27,510 nt of DNA from Candidatus Treponema faecavium (GTDB taxonomy: Bacteria > Spirochaetota > Spirochaetia > Treponematales > Treponemataceae). The stretch is from positions 1-27,510 of the forward strand of contig DXHG01000161.1 in NCBI GenBank assembly GCA_019113455.1, in the 5' to 3' direction. This document shows positions 1-7,175 of the stretch, piece after piece. A program made the position numbers and the translations under genes. Under the pieces are notes generated by a model. It did no database searches, had not been told where the DNA came from, and saw only the letters and a program-made list of their open reading frames with translations. Numbering within the stretch: the stretch's first letter is position 1; each line of letters begins with the position of its first letter.

Positions 1-61
1 AAAGAAAAAACGCCGCGGGTACACACAGCAGCCCCCTGCAGGGAACTGCAAAAAAGAAAGC

Positions 62-78
62 CCGCAGGCTGACAGAAA
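62..78 (+). repeat. Dispersed intergenic repeat R1, short copy
   Basis: Seventeen bases here (CCGCAGGCTGACAGAAA) occur exactly, in reverse complement, at 13713-13729, and the first part recurs at 15076-15087. All copies lie outside genes. This copy sits just beyond the 3' end of the leftward small membrane protein gene. No function can be read from it; it belongs to a small family of short intergenic repeats. Confidence 0.55.
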
Positions 79-88
79 GACAACCGCG

Positions 89-382
89 CTACTCTTTCTG
101 CGCTGTTTTTATGATAAACGCAGCGGTAAAACACGCCGGAGGCACAATCGTAAAAAAGAGCGGCAGCAGCGGCACGCCGCCTATCGATGCATCGGCAAGC
201 TGCGCGATGCCGACGGCGCACAGCACATCGTACACGCAGCCGGCATACCACAGTATGCTGCCGCACAGCAGGCAGCTCCACACGACGCCGCGCCGCTTGT
301 TCCACGCCAGCACTGCACAGAATGCCTGCGCGCCGCCGAACAGCAGCTTAAGCACAATCAGCACCAGTTCACTCTGCGTCAT
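89..382 (-). CDS. Small multi-pass membrane protein, unknown function
   Basis: This 97-residue protein is not recognised. It is strongly hydrophobic, with three probable membrane helices at about residues 6-26, 34-57 and 68-92 and a short basic stretch (NKRR) after the first. The ATG follows an AGAGG-type ribosome site about 8 bases upstream. The start lies 14 bases inside the end of the upstream gene, so the two are probably translationally coupled and co-transcribed at the tail of the gatCAB operon. The overlap and ribosome site make it a credible gene despite its length. The role is unknown; an inner-membrane location is inferred from hydrophobicity alone. Confidence 0.65.
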   Translation of the reverse strand: MTQSELVLIVLKLLFGGAQAFCAVLAWNKRRGVVWSCLLCGSILWYAGCVYDVLCAVGIAQLADASIGGVPLLPLFFTIVPPACFTAAFIIKTAQKE

Positions 383-1157
383 AGGGCCGCCTCTTTAAGC
401 GGGTAAAGTCGCCGTCCGAAGCCTCGTGCGGCACGATTGAGGCGGTTTTGTACTGCGGCGAAATATAGAGCCCGCAGTCAAGACAGTGCAGAAAAAAGTT
501 TGTATAGTTCTTTTCGGAAACGAGCGGATACAGATACGGGCCCCGCCGCTTCCAGTATTTTAAGAGTATCTTATCATGCCTGCGCCAAAGCGATTCATCA
601 CGCCGCGGCAGTTCTGCCGCAAGGTCATACAGCGCGCGCGTCATCCCGGCAAGCACCGGCGGTGCAAGCAGGTCGGATTCAAGCAAGCGCGCATCATGCG
701 CGGCGTCTTTGCAGCAGATAATCACCGTATCGCCGCCCCACGGAAACGGCGGCGCAAACCACACGCACTCGCTGCGCGCATCTTCTCCCCATGGCCGCCA
801 GAGCTCGGCAGAAACAGCGGCACGCGCCGCCTCGGCAGCCGCAGCGCCCCCATACCAGCGCACCTGCGTATATAAAGGAAGCAGGTTATGCACGGCGCGG
901 TGCAGCCGGTGCTGTTCCGCCGTAATAAACGTGCCTAAAGCGCCCCTGTTCGCCGTATTTTTGCAGTGCGTCAGCGCCTTGCCCGCTCCCCAGCCCAGTA
1001 CCGCGCGGCCTCCTTCCTGATACATATCGACTAAGCGCGCGCCGCTCTGCGTGTACAGATACTGGCCGCGCGCACGCTTTACCGCGCCGTACCGGCTCTC
1101 CAGTTCACAGGCATACCAGAACCGGCTGTGCTCCATACGATTATATGCGCTGTCCAT
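369..1157 (-). CDS. Hypothetical protein, weakly aminotransferase-like N-terminus
   Basis: This 262-residue soluble protein has no signal peptide or membrane helix. Residues about 25-60 (GQYLYTQSGARLVDMYQEGG, then a Gly/Trp-rich turn) resemble the opening strand of class III PLP-dependent aminotransferases (G-x-Y-L-W/Y-D...G-x-x-x-x-D). The protein is far shorter than that family (about 400 residues) and I see no PLP-lysine motif, so activity as an aminotransferase is doubtful. It is rich in Trp, Tyr and Arg, with several Cys. It begins 25 bases after gatB ends, so it is probably in the same transcript. No strong ribosome site precedes the chosen ATG; a second ATG seven codons in (1136) is possible. 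Confidence 0.7.
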   Translation of the reverse strand: MDSAYNRMEHSRFWYACELESRYGAVKRARGQYLYTQSGARLVDMYQEGGRAVLGWGAGKALTHCKNTANRGALGTFITAEQHRLHRAVHNLLPLYTQVRWYGGAAAAEAARAAVSAELWRPWGEDARSECVWFAPPFPWGGDTVIICCKDAAHDARLLESDLLAPPVLAGMTRALYDLAAELPRRDESLWRRHDKILLKYWKRRGPYLYPLVSEKNYTNFFLHCLDCGLYISPQYKTASIVPHEASDGDFTRLKRRPYDAE

Positions 1158-1182
1158 AGACGTACCGGAATGTTCGCGGCCG

Positions 1183-2718
1183 CTACAGCGCAGACAGTTT
1201 ATCGCGCAGCAGTTTTGACGCGGCAGAAGGATTCGCCTTGCCGCCGGATTTCTTCATCACCTGCCCCATCAGCCAACCGACGGCGTTTGTTTTGCCGTTT
1301 TTAAAGTCTTCCACCGCTTTCGGATTTGCCGCAATCACTTCGGCAACATAGCGTTCAATCTCTGCCGTGTCCGTTACCTGCACCATGCCTTTTTCGCGGA
1401 TAATGTCCTGCGGCAGTTTCCCGCTTTCAAGCATTTCGGCAAATACGTCTTTTGCCTGTTTGCCTGTAATCGCGCCTTTGTGCACCGCGTTTGCAAGTTC
1501 GCTGATATGCTTCGGTGTTACCGCAAGCTGCGAGACGCTCACGCCTTTTTCGTTGACGACGGCAAGCAGCTCGGCAAGAATCCAGTTTGCCACTTTTTTC
1601 ACATCGGCGGCGCCGCGCGCGGCTTCTTCGAACCACAGCGCAAGTTCCCTGCTCGATGTAAGCGTTTCCGCGTCAAAATCGCTTAACCCGAATTCTTTCT
1701 TATACCGCACGCGCTTTGCTTCGGGCAGCTCCCCGACAAGCGCGCGCGCCGATTCGATAAACTCCTCGGATACATAGAACGGCTTAATATCAGGCTCAAC
1801 CACAAACCGGTAGTCGACAAACGAATTCTTTGTACGCTGAATGACAGTCTCGCCTTTCGCCTCGTCCCAGCCCATCGTCCGCTTAAAACCGGCGGTAAAC
1901 GGCTGCCGGTCGGTTTCAAACTCCGCAAGCTGGCGCTTTACTTCATATGCACACGCATCGCGGATAGCGCGGAATGAGTTGAGGTTCTTTATTTCGGAAA
2001 TGGGCGTCTGATACTGCACGCCGTTTTCCCACACGGTGAGATTGATATTGGCGTCGCAGCGCATATTGCCTTCTTCAAGGTTTCCGCGCGTTACATTCAC
2101 GTAGCGCAGTATCTCCTGCACTGTCTGCATAAAGAGCGCCGCTTCTTCAGGCGATGTCATGTCGGGTTTGGTAACGATTTCTATGAGCGGCGTGCCGCAG
2201 CGATTATAGTCGATGTAGCTGTGGCTGCCTTCAAGATGCAGGCTCTTGCCGACGTCCTCTTCCAGGTGGATGCGCTCGATGCGGATGCGGCGGTACGCGC
2301 CGTCAACAATGCAGTTTTCACCGATAAAGTTTTCAGTGCGGAACAGTGCGCCGCCGGGGCGCTGCGCCTCGGGATAATGCGCGAGCGGCAGGTCAACATA
2401 GCCGTCTGTACACAGCGGCAGGTCATACTGCGTTATCTGGTAACCTTTTGCAAGATCGGGGTAAAAATAATGCTTGCGGTCAAATTTGGTAAACCGCGCG
2501 ATAGTACAGTTCAGCGCCAGACCGGCGACGGAACCGAGCTTTACGTATTCCTCGCTGACGCGCGGCAGCGCGCCCGGAAGCCCCAGACACACCGGACACA
2601 CGCGCGTGTCTGGCATACCGCCGTAGCGATTCTCGCAGGCGCAGAACGCTTTTGTCTTAGTTGTCAGCTGGCAGTGAATCTCGCAGCCTATCGTAATATG
2701 GTATGAATCAATCGCCAT
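1183..2718 (-). CDS. gatB: Asp-tRNA(Asn)/Glu-tRNA(Gln) amidotransferase subunit B
   Basis: GatB is the tRNA-binding and kinase subunit of the GatCAB amidotransferase: it phosphorylates mischarged Glu-tRNA(Gln) or Asp-tRNA(Asn) so that ammonia from GatA can amidate it. The N-terminal IGCEIHCQL, the family signature FYPDLAKGYQITQYDLPL and the LEEDVGKSLHL segment are all present. The C-terminal tail ends in the YqeY-like helical domain (GGKANPSAASKLLRDKL). I placed the start at the ATG at 2718 (511 residues, normal for the family), not at upstream in-frame codons, because a perfect AAGGAGG lies at 2725-2731, six bases before it. That ribosome site overlaps the gatA stop codon, implying translational coupling. 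Confidence 0.97.
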   Translation of the reverse strand: MAIDSYHITIGCEIHCQLTTKTKAFCACENRYGGMPDTRVCPVCLGLPGALPRVSEEYVKLGSVAGLALNCTIARFTKFDRKHYFYPDLAKGYQITQYDLPLCTDGYVDLPLAHYPEAQRPGGALFRTENFIGENCIVDGAYRRIRIERIHLEEDVGKSLHLEGSHSYIDYNRCGTPLIEIVTKPDMTSPEEAALFMQTVQEILRYVNVTRGNLEEGNMRCDANINLTVWENGVQYQTPISEIKNLNSFRAIRDACAYEVKRQLAEFETDRQPFTAGFKRTMGWDEAKGETVIQRTKNSFVDYRFVVEPDIKPFYVSEEFIESARALVGELPEAKRVRYKKEFGLSDFDAETLTSSRELALWFEEAARGAADVKKVANWILAELLAVVNEKGVSVSQLAVTPKHISELANAVHKGAITGKQAKDVFAEMLESGKLPQDIIREKGMVQVTDTAEIERYVAEVIAANPKAVEDFKNGKTNAVGWLMGQVMKKSGGKANPSAASKLLRDKLSAL

Positions 2719-2729
2719 CACCCGCCTCC

Positions 2730-4244
2730 TTACCTGCCGACCGGCTGTCCGCAGCCGGGATGCTCGCGCTCCCACGCTTCAGCAATACGCAGCAGGCGCG
2801 GTTCGCTGAACATCGCGCCGGCAAACTGAATACCCACAGGCAGGCCGGCGCTCGTTTTTCCCGCAGGAACGGAAAGCGCCGCCGTGCGCGACAGGTTCAC
2901 AAAGATTGTAAACATATCGGACAGATACATTGCCATCGGATCTTCCGTCTTCTGCCCGAGCTTAAACGCCGGCGTCGGACACACCGGACACAGCACCATA
3001 TCATGGCGCTCGTACAGCGCCTGTATCTCGCGCTGCATACGCGCGCGCACGCTCATCGCTTTTTTGTAGCAGTCGCCGGAAAACTGTTCCGAAAGCACAT
3101 AGTTGCCCAGTATAATGCGCCGCTTTACCTCGGGGCCGAATCCTTCGCTTCTCGTGCGCACATACAGCTCGTCATAGCCTTCCCCCGGGTCGCGGCGCAG
3201 ACCGTAGCGGATGCCGTCAAAGCGGCTCAGGTTGCTCGCCGCTTCGCTCAGCGCGATAACGTAATAGCATGCAATCGATGCGTCAAGAATAGGCACGTCG
3301 GCAACGGTAATGCGCGCGCCCTTCCCTGTAAACCATCGCTGCACCGACTCAAACACCGCTCCCACCTCGGGGTCAAGCCCTTTTGCCTCAATAAACTGGC
3401 GGGGAACTGCTATGTTAAGCGCGGCAAGCTCACTGTCGGCTGCGGAGGCAAGCGGCGAAAGCTGCGCTGCATCAGGCAGATCACAGCTCGTGTCGTCGTA
3501 AAAATCCGCCCCGCACATTACCGAAAGCGGCGCAGCAATATCGGACGGAGTGTGCCCCAAAATACCTACCTGGTCAAGGGAACTGCCGAATGCGACAACG
3601 CCCCAGCGGCTGAGCACGCCGTACGACGGCTTGAGCCCGTACACGCCGCAGTAGCTCGCCGGAAGCCGCACCGAACCGCCCGTCTCCGTGCCGAGCGCAA
3701 ACGGCGCAAGATTCGCTGCGACCGCCGCCGCCGACCCGCCCGACGATCCGCCTGAAACATACGCGCGGTTTACCGGATTGCGCGTAGGGCCGTACACGGA
3801 ATACTCGGTGGAAGACCCCATCGCAAACTCATCCTGATTGCACCGGCCTACGGGAATTGCTCCGGCGGCGCAGAGGCGGCTGATTACCGTTGCGCTGTAC
3901 GGAGCCACGTAGCCTTCAAGTATGCGGCTTGCACAGGTGAGCCGCCGCCCTTTTACCGATATGTTGTCTTTTACCGCAAACGGAATGCCGAGCAGCGGTT
4001 TTTTCCGCAAAAGAGCTGCAAGCGCGTCAGATCCCTGCGCAGCGGCTGCTGCGCGCTCGGCATCGGCGGCAGCGCCAAGTTCGGCGGCGTCATCGTATAT
4101 CTCAAGAAATGCGTTCAGTGCCTCGTCCGTCTGTGAGTCCGCAGCAAATTCCTGCCCGATGCGGCGTATGAGGCCAGCGCTCGTGAGCGAGCCGCCGGCA
4201 AGCTGCGTTTGTATCTGGGCGATTGTATTCGGCATCGTGTCCAT
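2730..4244 (-). CDS. gatA: Asp-tRNA(Asn)/Glu-tRNA(Gln) amidotransferase subunit A
   Basis: GatA is the amidase subunit of GatCAB; it hydrolyses glutamine (or asparagine) and passes ammonia to GatB. The amidase-signature core is intact: Lys in FAVKDNIS (residue 92), the cis-Ser in GGSSGGSAAA (167) and the nucleophile Ser in TETGGSVRLP (191), spaced as in characterised GatA. Length is 504 residues. The start is ambiguous: a GTG at 4253 would overlap the gatC stop as GTGA but sits one base from the AAGGAG site (4255-4260), whereas the ATG at 4244 is ten bases away and is preferred. It lies between gatC and gatB in the order C-A-B. Confidence 0.97.
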   Translation of the reverse strand: MDTMPNTIAQIQTQLAGGSLTSAGLIRRIGQEFAADSQTDEALNAFLEIYDDAAELGAAADAERAAAAAQGSDALAALLRKKPLLGIPFAVKDNISVKGRRLTCASRILEGYVAPYSATVISRLCAAGAIPVGRCNQDEFAMGSSTEYSVYGPTRNPVNRAYVSGGSSGGSAAAVAANLAPFALGTETGGSVRLPASYCGVYGLKPSYGVLSRWGVVAFGSSLDQVGILGHTPSDIAAPLSVMCGADFYDDTSCDLPDAAQLSPLASAADSELAALNIAVPRQFIEAKGLDPEVGAVFESVQRWFTGKGARITVADVPILDASIACYYVIALSEAASNLSRFDGIRYGLRRDPGEGYDELYVRTRSEGFGPEVKRRIILGNYVLSEQFSGDCYKKAMSVRARMQREIQALYERHDMVLCPVCPTPAFKLGQKTEDPMAMYLSDMFTIFVNLSRTAALSVPAGKTSAGLPVGIQFAGAMFSEPRLLRIAEAWEREHPGCGQPVGR

Positions 4245-4249
4245 ACCGC

Positions 4250-4555
4250 TCACGCTCCTTCTCCCAGCACTTTGGGAACGCGGAAATAACCATCCAGAAA
4301 CTCATCCGACATCTTTTTCACATCGGGAATATCAAGCCCGCGCACAATCTCGTCGCCGCGCAGCTGTTCCGCTGCCGTTGACGGATATGCGTCATACGGG
4401 TTTTCGCTGTCGTCATATACAGACAGCAGATTAAAATATGACGCGACCTGGTCAACCTGATTCTTGAGCACCGCGATATCGGCGCTTTCGGGAGACAGGC
4501 GGGACAAATACAGCAGCGCTTCAAGCGTGTTTTCGTCAATCGCACGTTTTTCCAT
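4250..4555 (-). CDS. gatC: Asp-tRNA(Asn)/Glu-tRNA(Gln) amidotransferase subunit C
   Basis: GatC is the small subunit that wraps around GatA and helps join it to GatB. The protein (101 residues from the ATG at 4555) has the typical N-terminal helix with ALLYLSRLSPES, a middle helix with LKNQVDQVASYFNLL, and a C-terminal GYFRVPKVL matching the GatC ending (F-x-V-P-K/R-V/I-L). A GTG five codons upstream (4570) is possible, but neither start has a strong ribosome site. It is the first gene of the gatCAB operon. The 177 bases between it and the convergently placed tonB end contain no further gene and no obvious terminator; they must hold the operon promoter, which I could not fix. Confidence 0.93.
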   Translation of the reverse strand: MEKRAIDENTLEALLYLSRLSPESADIAVLKNQVDQVASYFNLLSVYDDSENPYDAYPSTAAEQLRGDEIVRGLDIPDVKKMSDEFLDGYFRVPKVLGEGA

Positions 4556-4732
4556 ATATTCTGTTCTCACCGGATAAAGTAAAATAAATTCGGCTTATTT
4601 TACAGTATCCAAGCATTTTATGCTAGCGCATGATGGCATGTACGCTGCTCACGGCGTTTTTCTTTGCGTGTCTCTGTGGGGTGTTTACTGCGTGTACGCG
4701 CAGAGGCAGGCTGCAAAAAACTCCGGCGCGCC

Positions 4733-5698
4733 TTAAGATGCGCTGCGGGCCTCCACGGTGCAGTAAAACCGCACGAGTCCGCTCTTTTCCGCTGGAGAAA
4801 AGCGCCAGCCGCTTATCTGCGTTTTCAGTTCCGCCGCGAGCGGTTCGGGGATGCTTCCGGCGGGCGTTATCGCAATCGTGTCTGCAGACACTGTTCCCGA
4901 CGCGAGAATCGTGAACGTAATAAGCACAACCGGCGTGTCCGCGAGCACCGCAGCATACCGCGCCGGTATGCGAAGCTCGGATGACTGCGGTTCAAGCAGC
5001 GTGCGCACGCTCTTGTCTGTCATTTCAAAGCGATTGCCGTCAACGGTCGTAATGCGGTTTTCCGCCTCGGCAGGCGCTTCTGTTTCACCCGCTGCGCCCG
5101 CCGCTGTTTCAGGCGCGGAAGGCGTTTCTGCCGGGGCGGCATCTGCCGCCTGCGGAACAAGGGAAACGGCAGCTTCTTCCGCCGGAACGGCAGGCACAGC
5201 CTCGTTCAGGGAGACGGCGGTCAGATGCTCTGCGGCAGGAGGCGCAGAAAGTTCTTCTGCCGCGGCAGATTCAGACGCGGCGGCTGGTTCTGCAGCAGGA
5301 GCTTCCGAAGCCGGCTCTTCCGCGGCGAGCACAGGCGGACTTGTCTGTTCCGCCGGCGGCGCGCTGATCATGGCTGTAAACGATTCGCGCAAACTGGAAG
5401 GCGCGCCATCGTTTTCGGCGGCCTCCTGCTCCGCAGGCACAGGCGCTTCATGCGAATCCGCAGCCGCAATGTGTTCAGGCGCGTCGGAAACTGCTTCGGC
5501 GGACGTCTCATATTCGGCCGCAGTCAGCGCGGCGGCGGCAGGCTCGGGCAAAAGCAGAATTGCGCGCTGCCGCGTTTGGGCAAAATCAATCGGAGAGCCT
5601 AAAAGCGCCAGCAGCAGCACAAATGCCGCCCACACGCACGCCGCGCAGACGGCGGCGCCTTTATCCGAACGGCGGCGTATACTGTCGTGCCTGCGCAT
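4733..5698 (-). CDS. tonB: TonB-family energy transducer
   Basis: The protein has 321 residues. A basic N-terminus (MRRHDSIRRRSDKG) is followed by one membrane anchor at about residues 15-36. A long low-complexity Ala/Glu/Pro linker (roughly 50-215) would span the periplasm. The C-terminal ~85 residues have the TonB fold pattern: VVLITFTILASGTVSAD, a Gly-Ser turn, an Ala-Glu-Leu helix, then GWRFSPAEKSGLVRF. The classic Tyr-Pro motif at the start of that domain is not seen and the linker lacks Glu-Pro/Lys-Pro repeats, so it is a divergent member. The gene overlaps the exbD stop by one base (TAATG) and follows exbB-exbD. No TonB-dependent receptor lies in the window. The role, moving proton-motive energy to the outer membrane, is inferred from family and context. 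Confidence 0.85.
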   Translation of the reverse strand: MRRHDSIRRRSDKGAAVCAACVWAAFVLLLALLGSPIDFAQTRQRAILLLPEPAAAALTAAEYETSAEAVSDAPEHIAAADSHEAPVPAEQEAAENDGAPSSLRESFTAMISAPPAEQTSPPVLAAEEPASEAPAAEPAAASESAAAEELSAPPAAEHLTAVSLNEAVPAVPAEEAAVSLVPQAADAAPAETPSAPETAAGAAGETEAPAEAENRITTVDGNRFEMTDKSVRTLLEPQSSELRIPARYAAVLADTPVVLITFTILASGTVSADTIAITPAGSIPEPLAAELKTQISGWRFSPAEKSGLVRFYCTVEARSAS

Positions 5699-6105
5699 TA
5701 TTCTTCTATTGTAAGCAGGTATACTGCGGCGAAACCGTTCGCACGCAGCGCGTCAAGAAGCGACACAACCGTGCCGCTCGCCGCCGCGCGGTCAGCCTCG
5801 ATGCGCACGGGATACGCACTCCGCTCAATGCTTCCCGTATCGTAGGCGGCAAGCCGTTCCGCAAGCGCTTCAAGCGGGAGCGCTTCTCCGTTCAGATATA
5901 CGCCGCCGTCCGCATCCGCCGTAAGCGTAAGCCCGGGAACCGCGGCGCTGTCCGCCGTCTGCGCCGCAGGCAGTTCCACGGCAATGCCGGGCTGCGGTAC
6001 AAACGCCGCCGAAACGAGAAAAAACAATATGAGCTGAAACACAATGTCGATCAGCGGTACCAGGTCAATGCGCAAAAGCCGTATGCCGCGCCGCGCGATT
6101 TTCAT
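5698..6105 (-). CDS. exbD: Biopolymer transport protein ExbD/TolR family
   Basis: The 135-residue protein has a short basic N-terminus, one membrane helix at about residues 14-36 and a periplasmic domain. The essential membrane aspartate of the ExbD/TolR proton channel is present as Asp20 in LVPLIDIVFQLILFFL. The C-terminal half (VRIEADRAAASGTVVSLLDALRANG) matches the periplasmic domain pattern. It begins one base after exbB ends and its stop overlaps the tonB start. With ExbB it would form the proton-driven motor for TonB. An alternative TolR role is less likely because a TonB-like protein follows and no tolA, tolB or pal is nearby. Confidence 0.93.
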   Translation of the reverse strand: MKIARRGIRLLRIDLVPLIDIVFQLILFFLVSAAFVPQPGIAVELPAAQTADSAAVPGLTLTADADGGVYLNGEALPLEALAERLAAYDTGSIERSAYPVRIEADRAAASGTVVSLLDALRANGFAAVYLLTIEE

Positions 6106-6106
6106 G

Positions 6107-6715
6107 CTACACGCCCTTTTTCAGATTATAGATGAGCTGCGTTACCGCCGCCTCTATGCGCGCGGCTGCCTTATTCGTTTCGGATACGAAATAGTTATGG
6201 AATATCACGGACGGAATCGCAATCATCAGCCCCGCCGCCGTCGTAACCAGCGCCTGCGCAACGGCGCTTGAAAGCTGCGCCGGATCGCCGAGCGCGCCGC
6301 CGCGGCTGAACACGCCGAACGCCTGGATAGTCCCCGTAACCGTGCCCAAAAGCCCCAGCATCGTTGAGACATTCGCGATGGTGCCGAGCGCCGTAAGCAG
6401 ATGTTCATACCGCGGCATGAGCACGCCCGCCTCTGACGCCGCTATATCCTCTATCTCCGATTCGCAAAGCCTGCGGCACTCAAGCGCCTTTCTCGTTACG
6501 AGCGAAAGCGGCGTGTCCGCGGCGGAACACGCGCGTATCGCCGCGTTGTAATCGAGTTTGGGCAAAAGCTGATTAAGCGCAAGCGAAAGCTCCGCATCGC
6601 GCCGCCGCACCGAAATAAAGTAAAAGAGCCGTTCAAATATGATAAATGTGGCCGCAAGCGCGCACAGCGCAAGCGGAATCATGAGCACACCGCCGCTTGT
6701 AATCAACGCGATCAT
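6107..6715 (-). CDS. exbB: MotA/TolQ/ExbB proton channel protein
   Basis: ExbB forms the membrane channel that couples proton flow to TonB. From the ATG at 6715 the protein has 202 residues with three membrane helices at about 5-27, 105-130 and 145-172. It contains the family signature between the second and third helices (ANVSTMLGLLGTVTGTIQAF) and the following ALVTTAAGLMIAIPSVIFHNYF. The reading frame continues 66 codons further upstream, but that extension looks non-coding. The chosen ATG is preceded by AGGGGAG (6721-6727) at good spacing, and the protein then starts with the expected hydrophobic helix. It is the first gene of exbB-exbD-tonB. Confidence 0.94.
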   Translation of the reverse strand: MIALITSGGVLMIPLALCALAATFIIFERLFYFISVRRRDAELSLALNQLLPKLDYNAAIRACSAADTPLSLVTRKALECRRLCESEIEDIAASEAGVLMPRYEHLLTALGTIANVSTMLGLLGTVTGTIQAFGVFSRGGALGDPAQLSSAVAQALVTTAAGLMIAIPSVIFHNYFVSETNKAAARIEAAVTQLIYNLKKGV

Positions 6716-6806
6716 AGAGACTCCCCTATTATGAGAACAGACGCGCAGAACCGGCAGCCGCGGCCGCATGGCTTCCTGCGCACAGTAATTGTATACATAC
6801 GAAAGT

Positions 6807-6835
6807 ATTATATAGATATCAAGTGATAAAAGCGA
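6807..6835 (-). promoter_or_regulatory. Possible promoter for exbB-exbD-tonB
   Basis: Reading the minus strand, a perfect TATAAT lies at 6807-6812, about 90 bases before the exbB start. The -35 position 17 bases upstream (CGCTTT) is poor, so this rests on the -10 box and AT-rich surroundings only. Confidence 0.3.
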
Positions 6836-6951
6836 TACCTGCCGCTCCCGGCAGCGCGAATTTATTTTTGCGCATACGGGGCGGCAGGCCGGCAGTTCTT
6901 CAGTAAAGCGCAATCTTGCTCAGCAGTATCCTTCCGCCGCGCAAAAGATCA

Positions 6952-6966
6952 TTTGCCGACGGCAAA
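6952..6966. repeat. TTTGCC/GGCAAA palindrome, solitary copy
   Basis: TTTGCCGACGGCAAA is a perfect 6-base inverted repeat with a 3-base centre. The identical 15-mer occurs in the repeat array at 14832-14846, nearly 8 kb away. It lies in the 460-base gap between divergent exbB and the substrate-binding protein gene and is followed by an AT-rich stretch, as in the array. It could be a protein-binding site or a stray repeat copy. Confidence 0.65.
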
Positions 6967-6980
6967 ATTTTATTTAGCAT

Positions 6981-7053
6981 CGAGGCTTGCCGCTTCGCGC
7001 CAAAACCTGCGCAAACAAACCGCAGGTTTGCAGCCAGAACAGCGCCTCTGAAG
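6981..7053. repeat. Dispersed palindromic repeat, copy A
   Basis: This stretch shares blocks with the hairpin region at 13845-13985. Positions 7037-7053, reverse complemented, match 13845-13861 at 16 of 17 bases. The adjoining small hairpin (7015-7031) matches 13868-13884 with a compensated base-pair change. Positions 6982-7000 resemble 13963-13982 in direct orientation. It also contains a 9-bp stem (7003-7011 with 7021-7029). Apart from the repeats and the promoter, I see no other element in the gap 6716-7175. Confidence 0.6.
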
Positions 7054-7103
7054 CAGCAGCGTGCAGCGTAAACACCGGTGTCCCGCCGTCCGCGGCGCTA
7101 ATA

Positions 7104-7132
7104 TTGACTTGCCGGCAGAGTTTTATTATAGT
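7104..7132 (+). promoter_or_regulatory. Sigma-70-type promoter for the substrate-binding protein
   Basis: TTGACT (7104-7109) and TATAGT (7127-7132) are separated by exactly 17 bases. The spacer begins with the 8-base palindrome TGCCGGCA (7110-7117), which could be an operator. The start codon follows about 38 bases after the expected transcription start, with AGAGGAG at 7163-7169. Confidence 0.65.
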
Positions 7133-7175
7133 AAAGCACATTCAGTAAGAATAAAACAATACAGAGGAGTATTCA

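Noticed and set aside
1..60. Terminator downstream of the first gene
   Set aside because: A short CCCTGCAGGG palindrome and A-rich stretches are present, but they do not line up as a stem followed by a T run on the minus strand.
2703..3755. Long plus-strand open frame opposite gatA
   Set aside because: It is antisense to a clear GatA with intact catalytic residues; its Arg/His-rich translation is typical of a shadow frame in GC-rich DNA.
4584..4612. Promoter of gatCAB
   Set aside because: TTGGAT followed by AT-rich DNA is visible on the minus strand, but no -10 box at proper spacing stands out.
4688..4703. Terminator after tonB
   Set aside because: CTGCGTGTACGCGCAG is a small palindrome but is not followed by a T run on either strand.
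4851..5714. 287-codon plus-strand open frame opposite tonB
   Set aside because: Its Ala/Ser-rich translation mirrors the Ala/Glu repeats of the TonB linker; it has no ribosome site and lies in a gene supported by its exbB-exbD context.
6716..6913. N-terminal extension of exbB
   Set aside because: The 66 extra codons contain promoter-like AT-rich DNA and no family similarity; the internal ATG has a good ribosome site.
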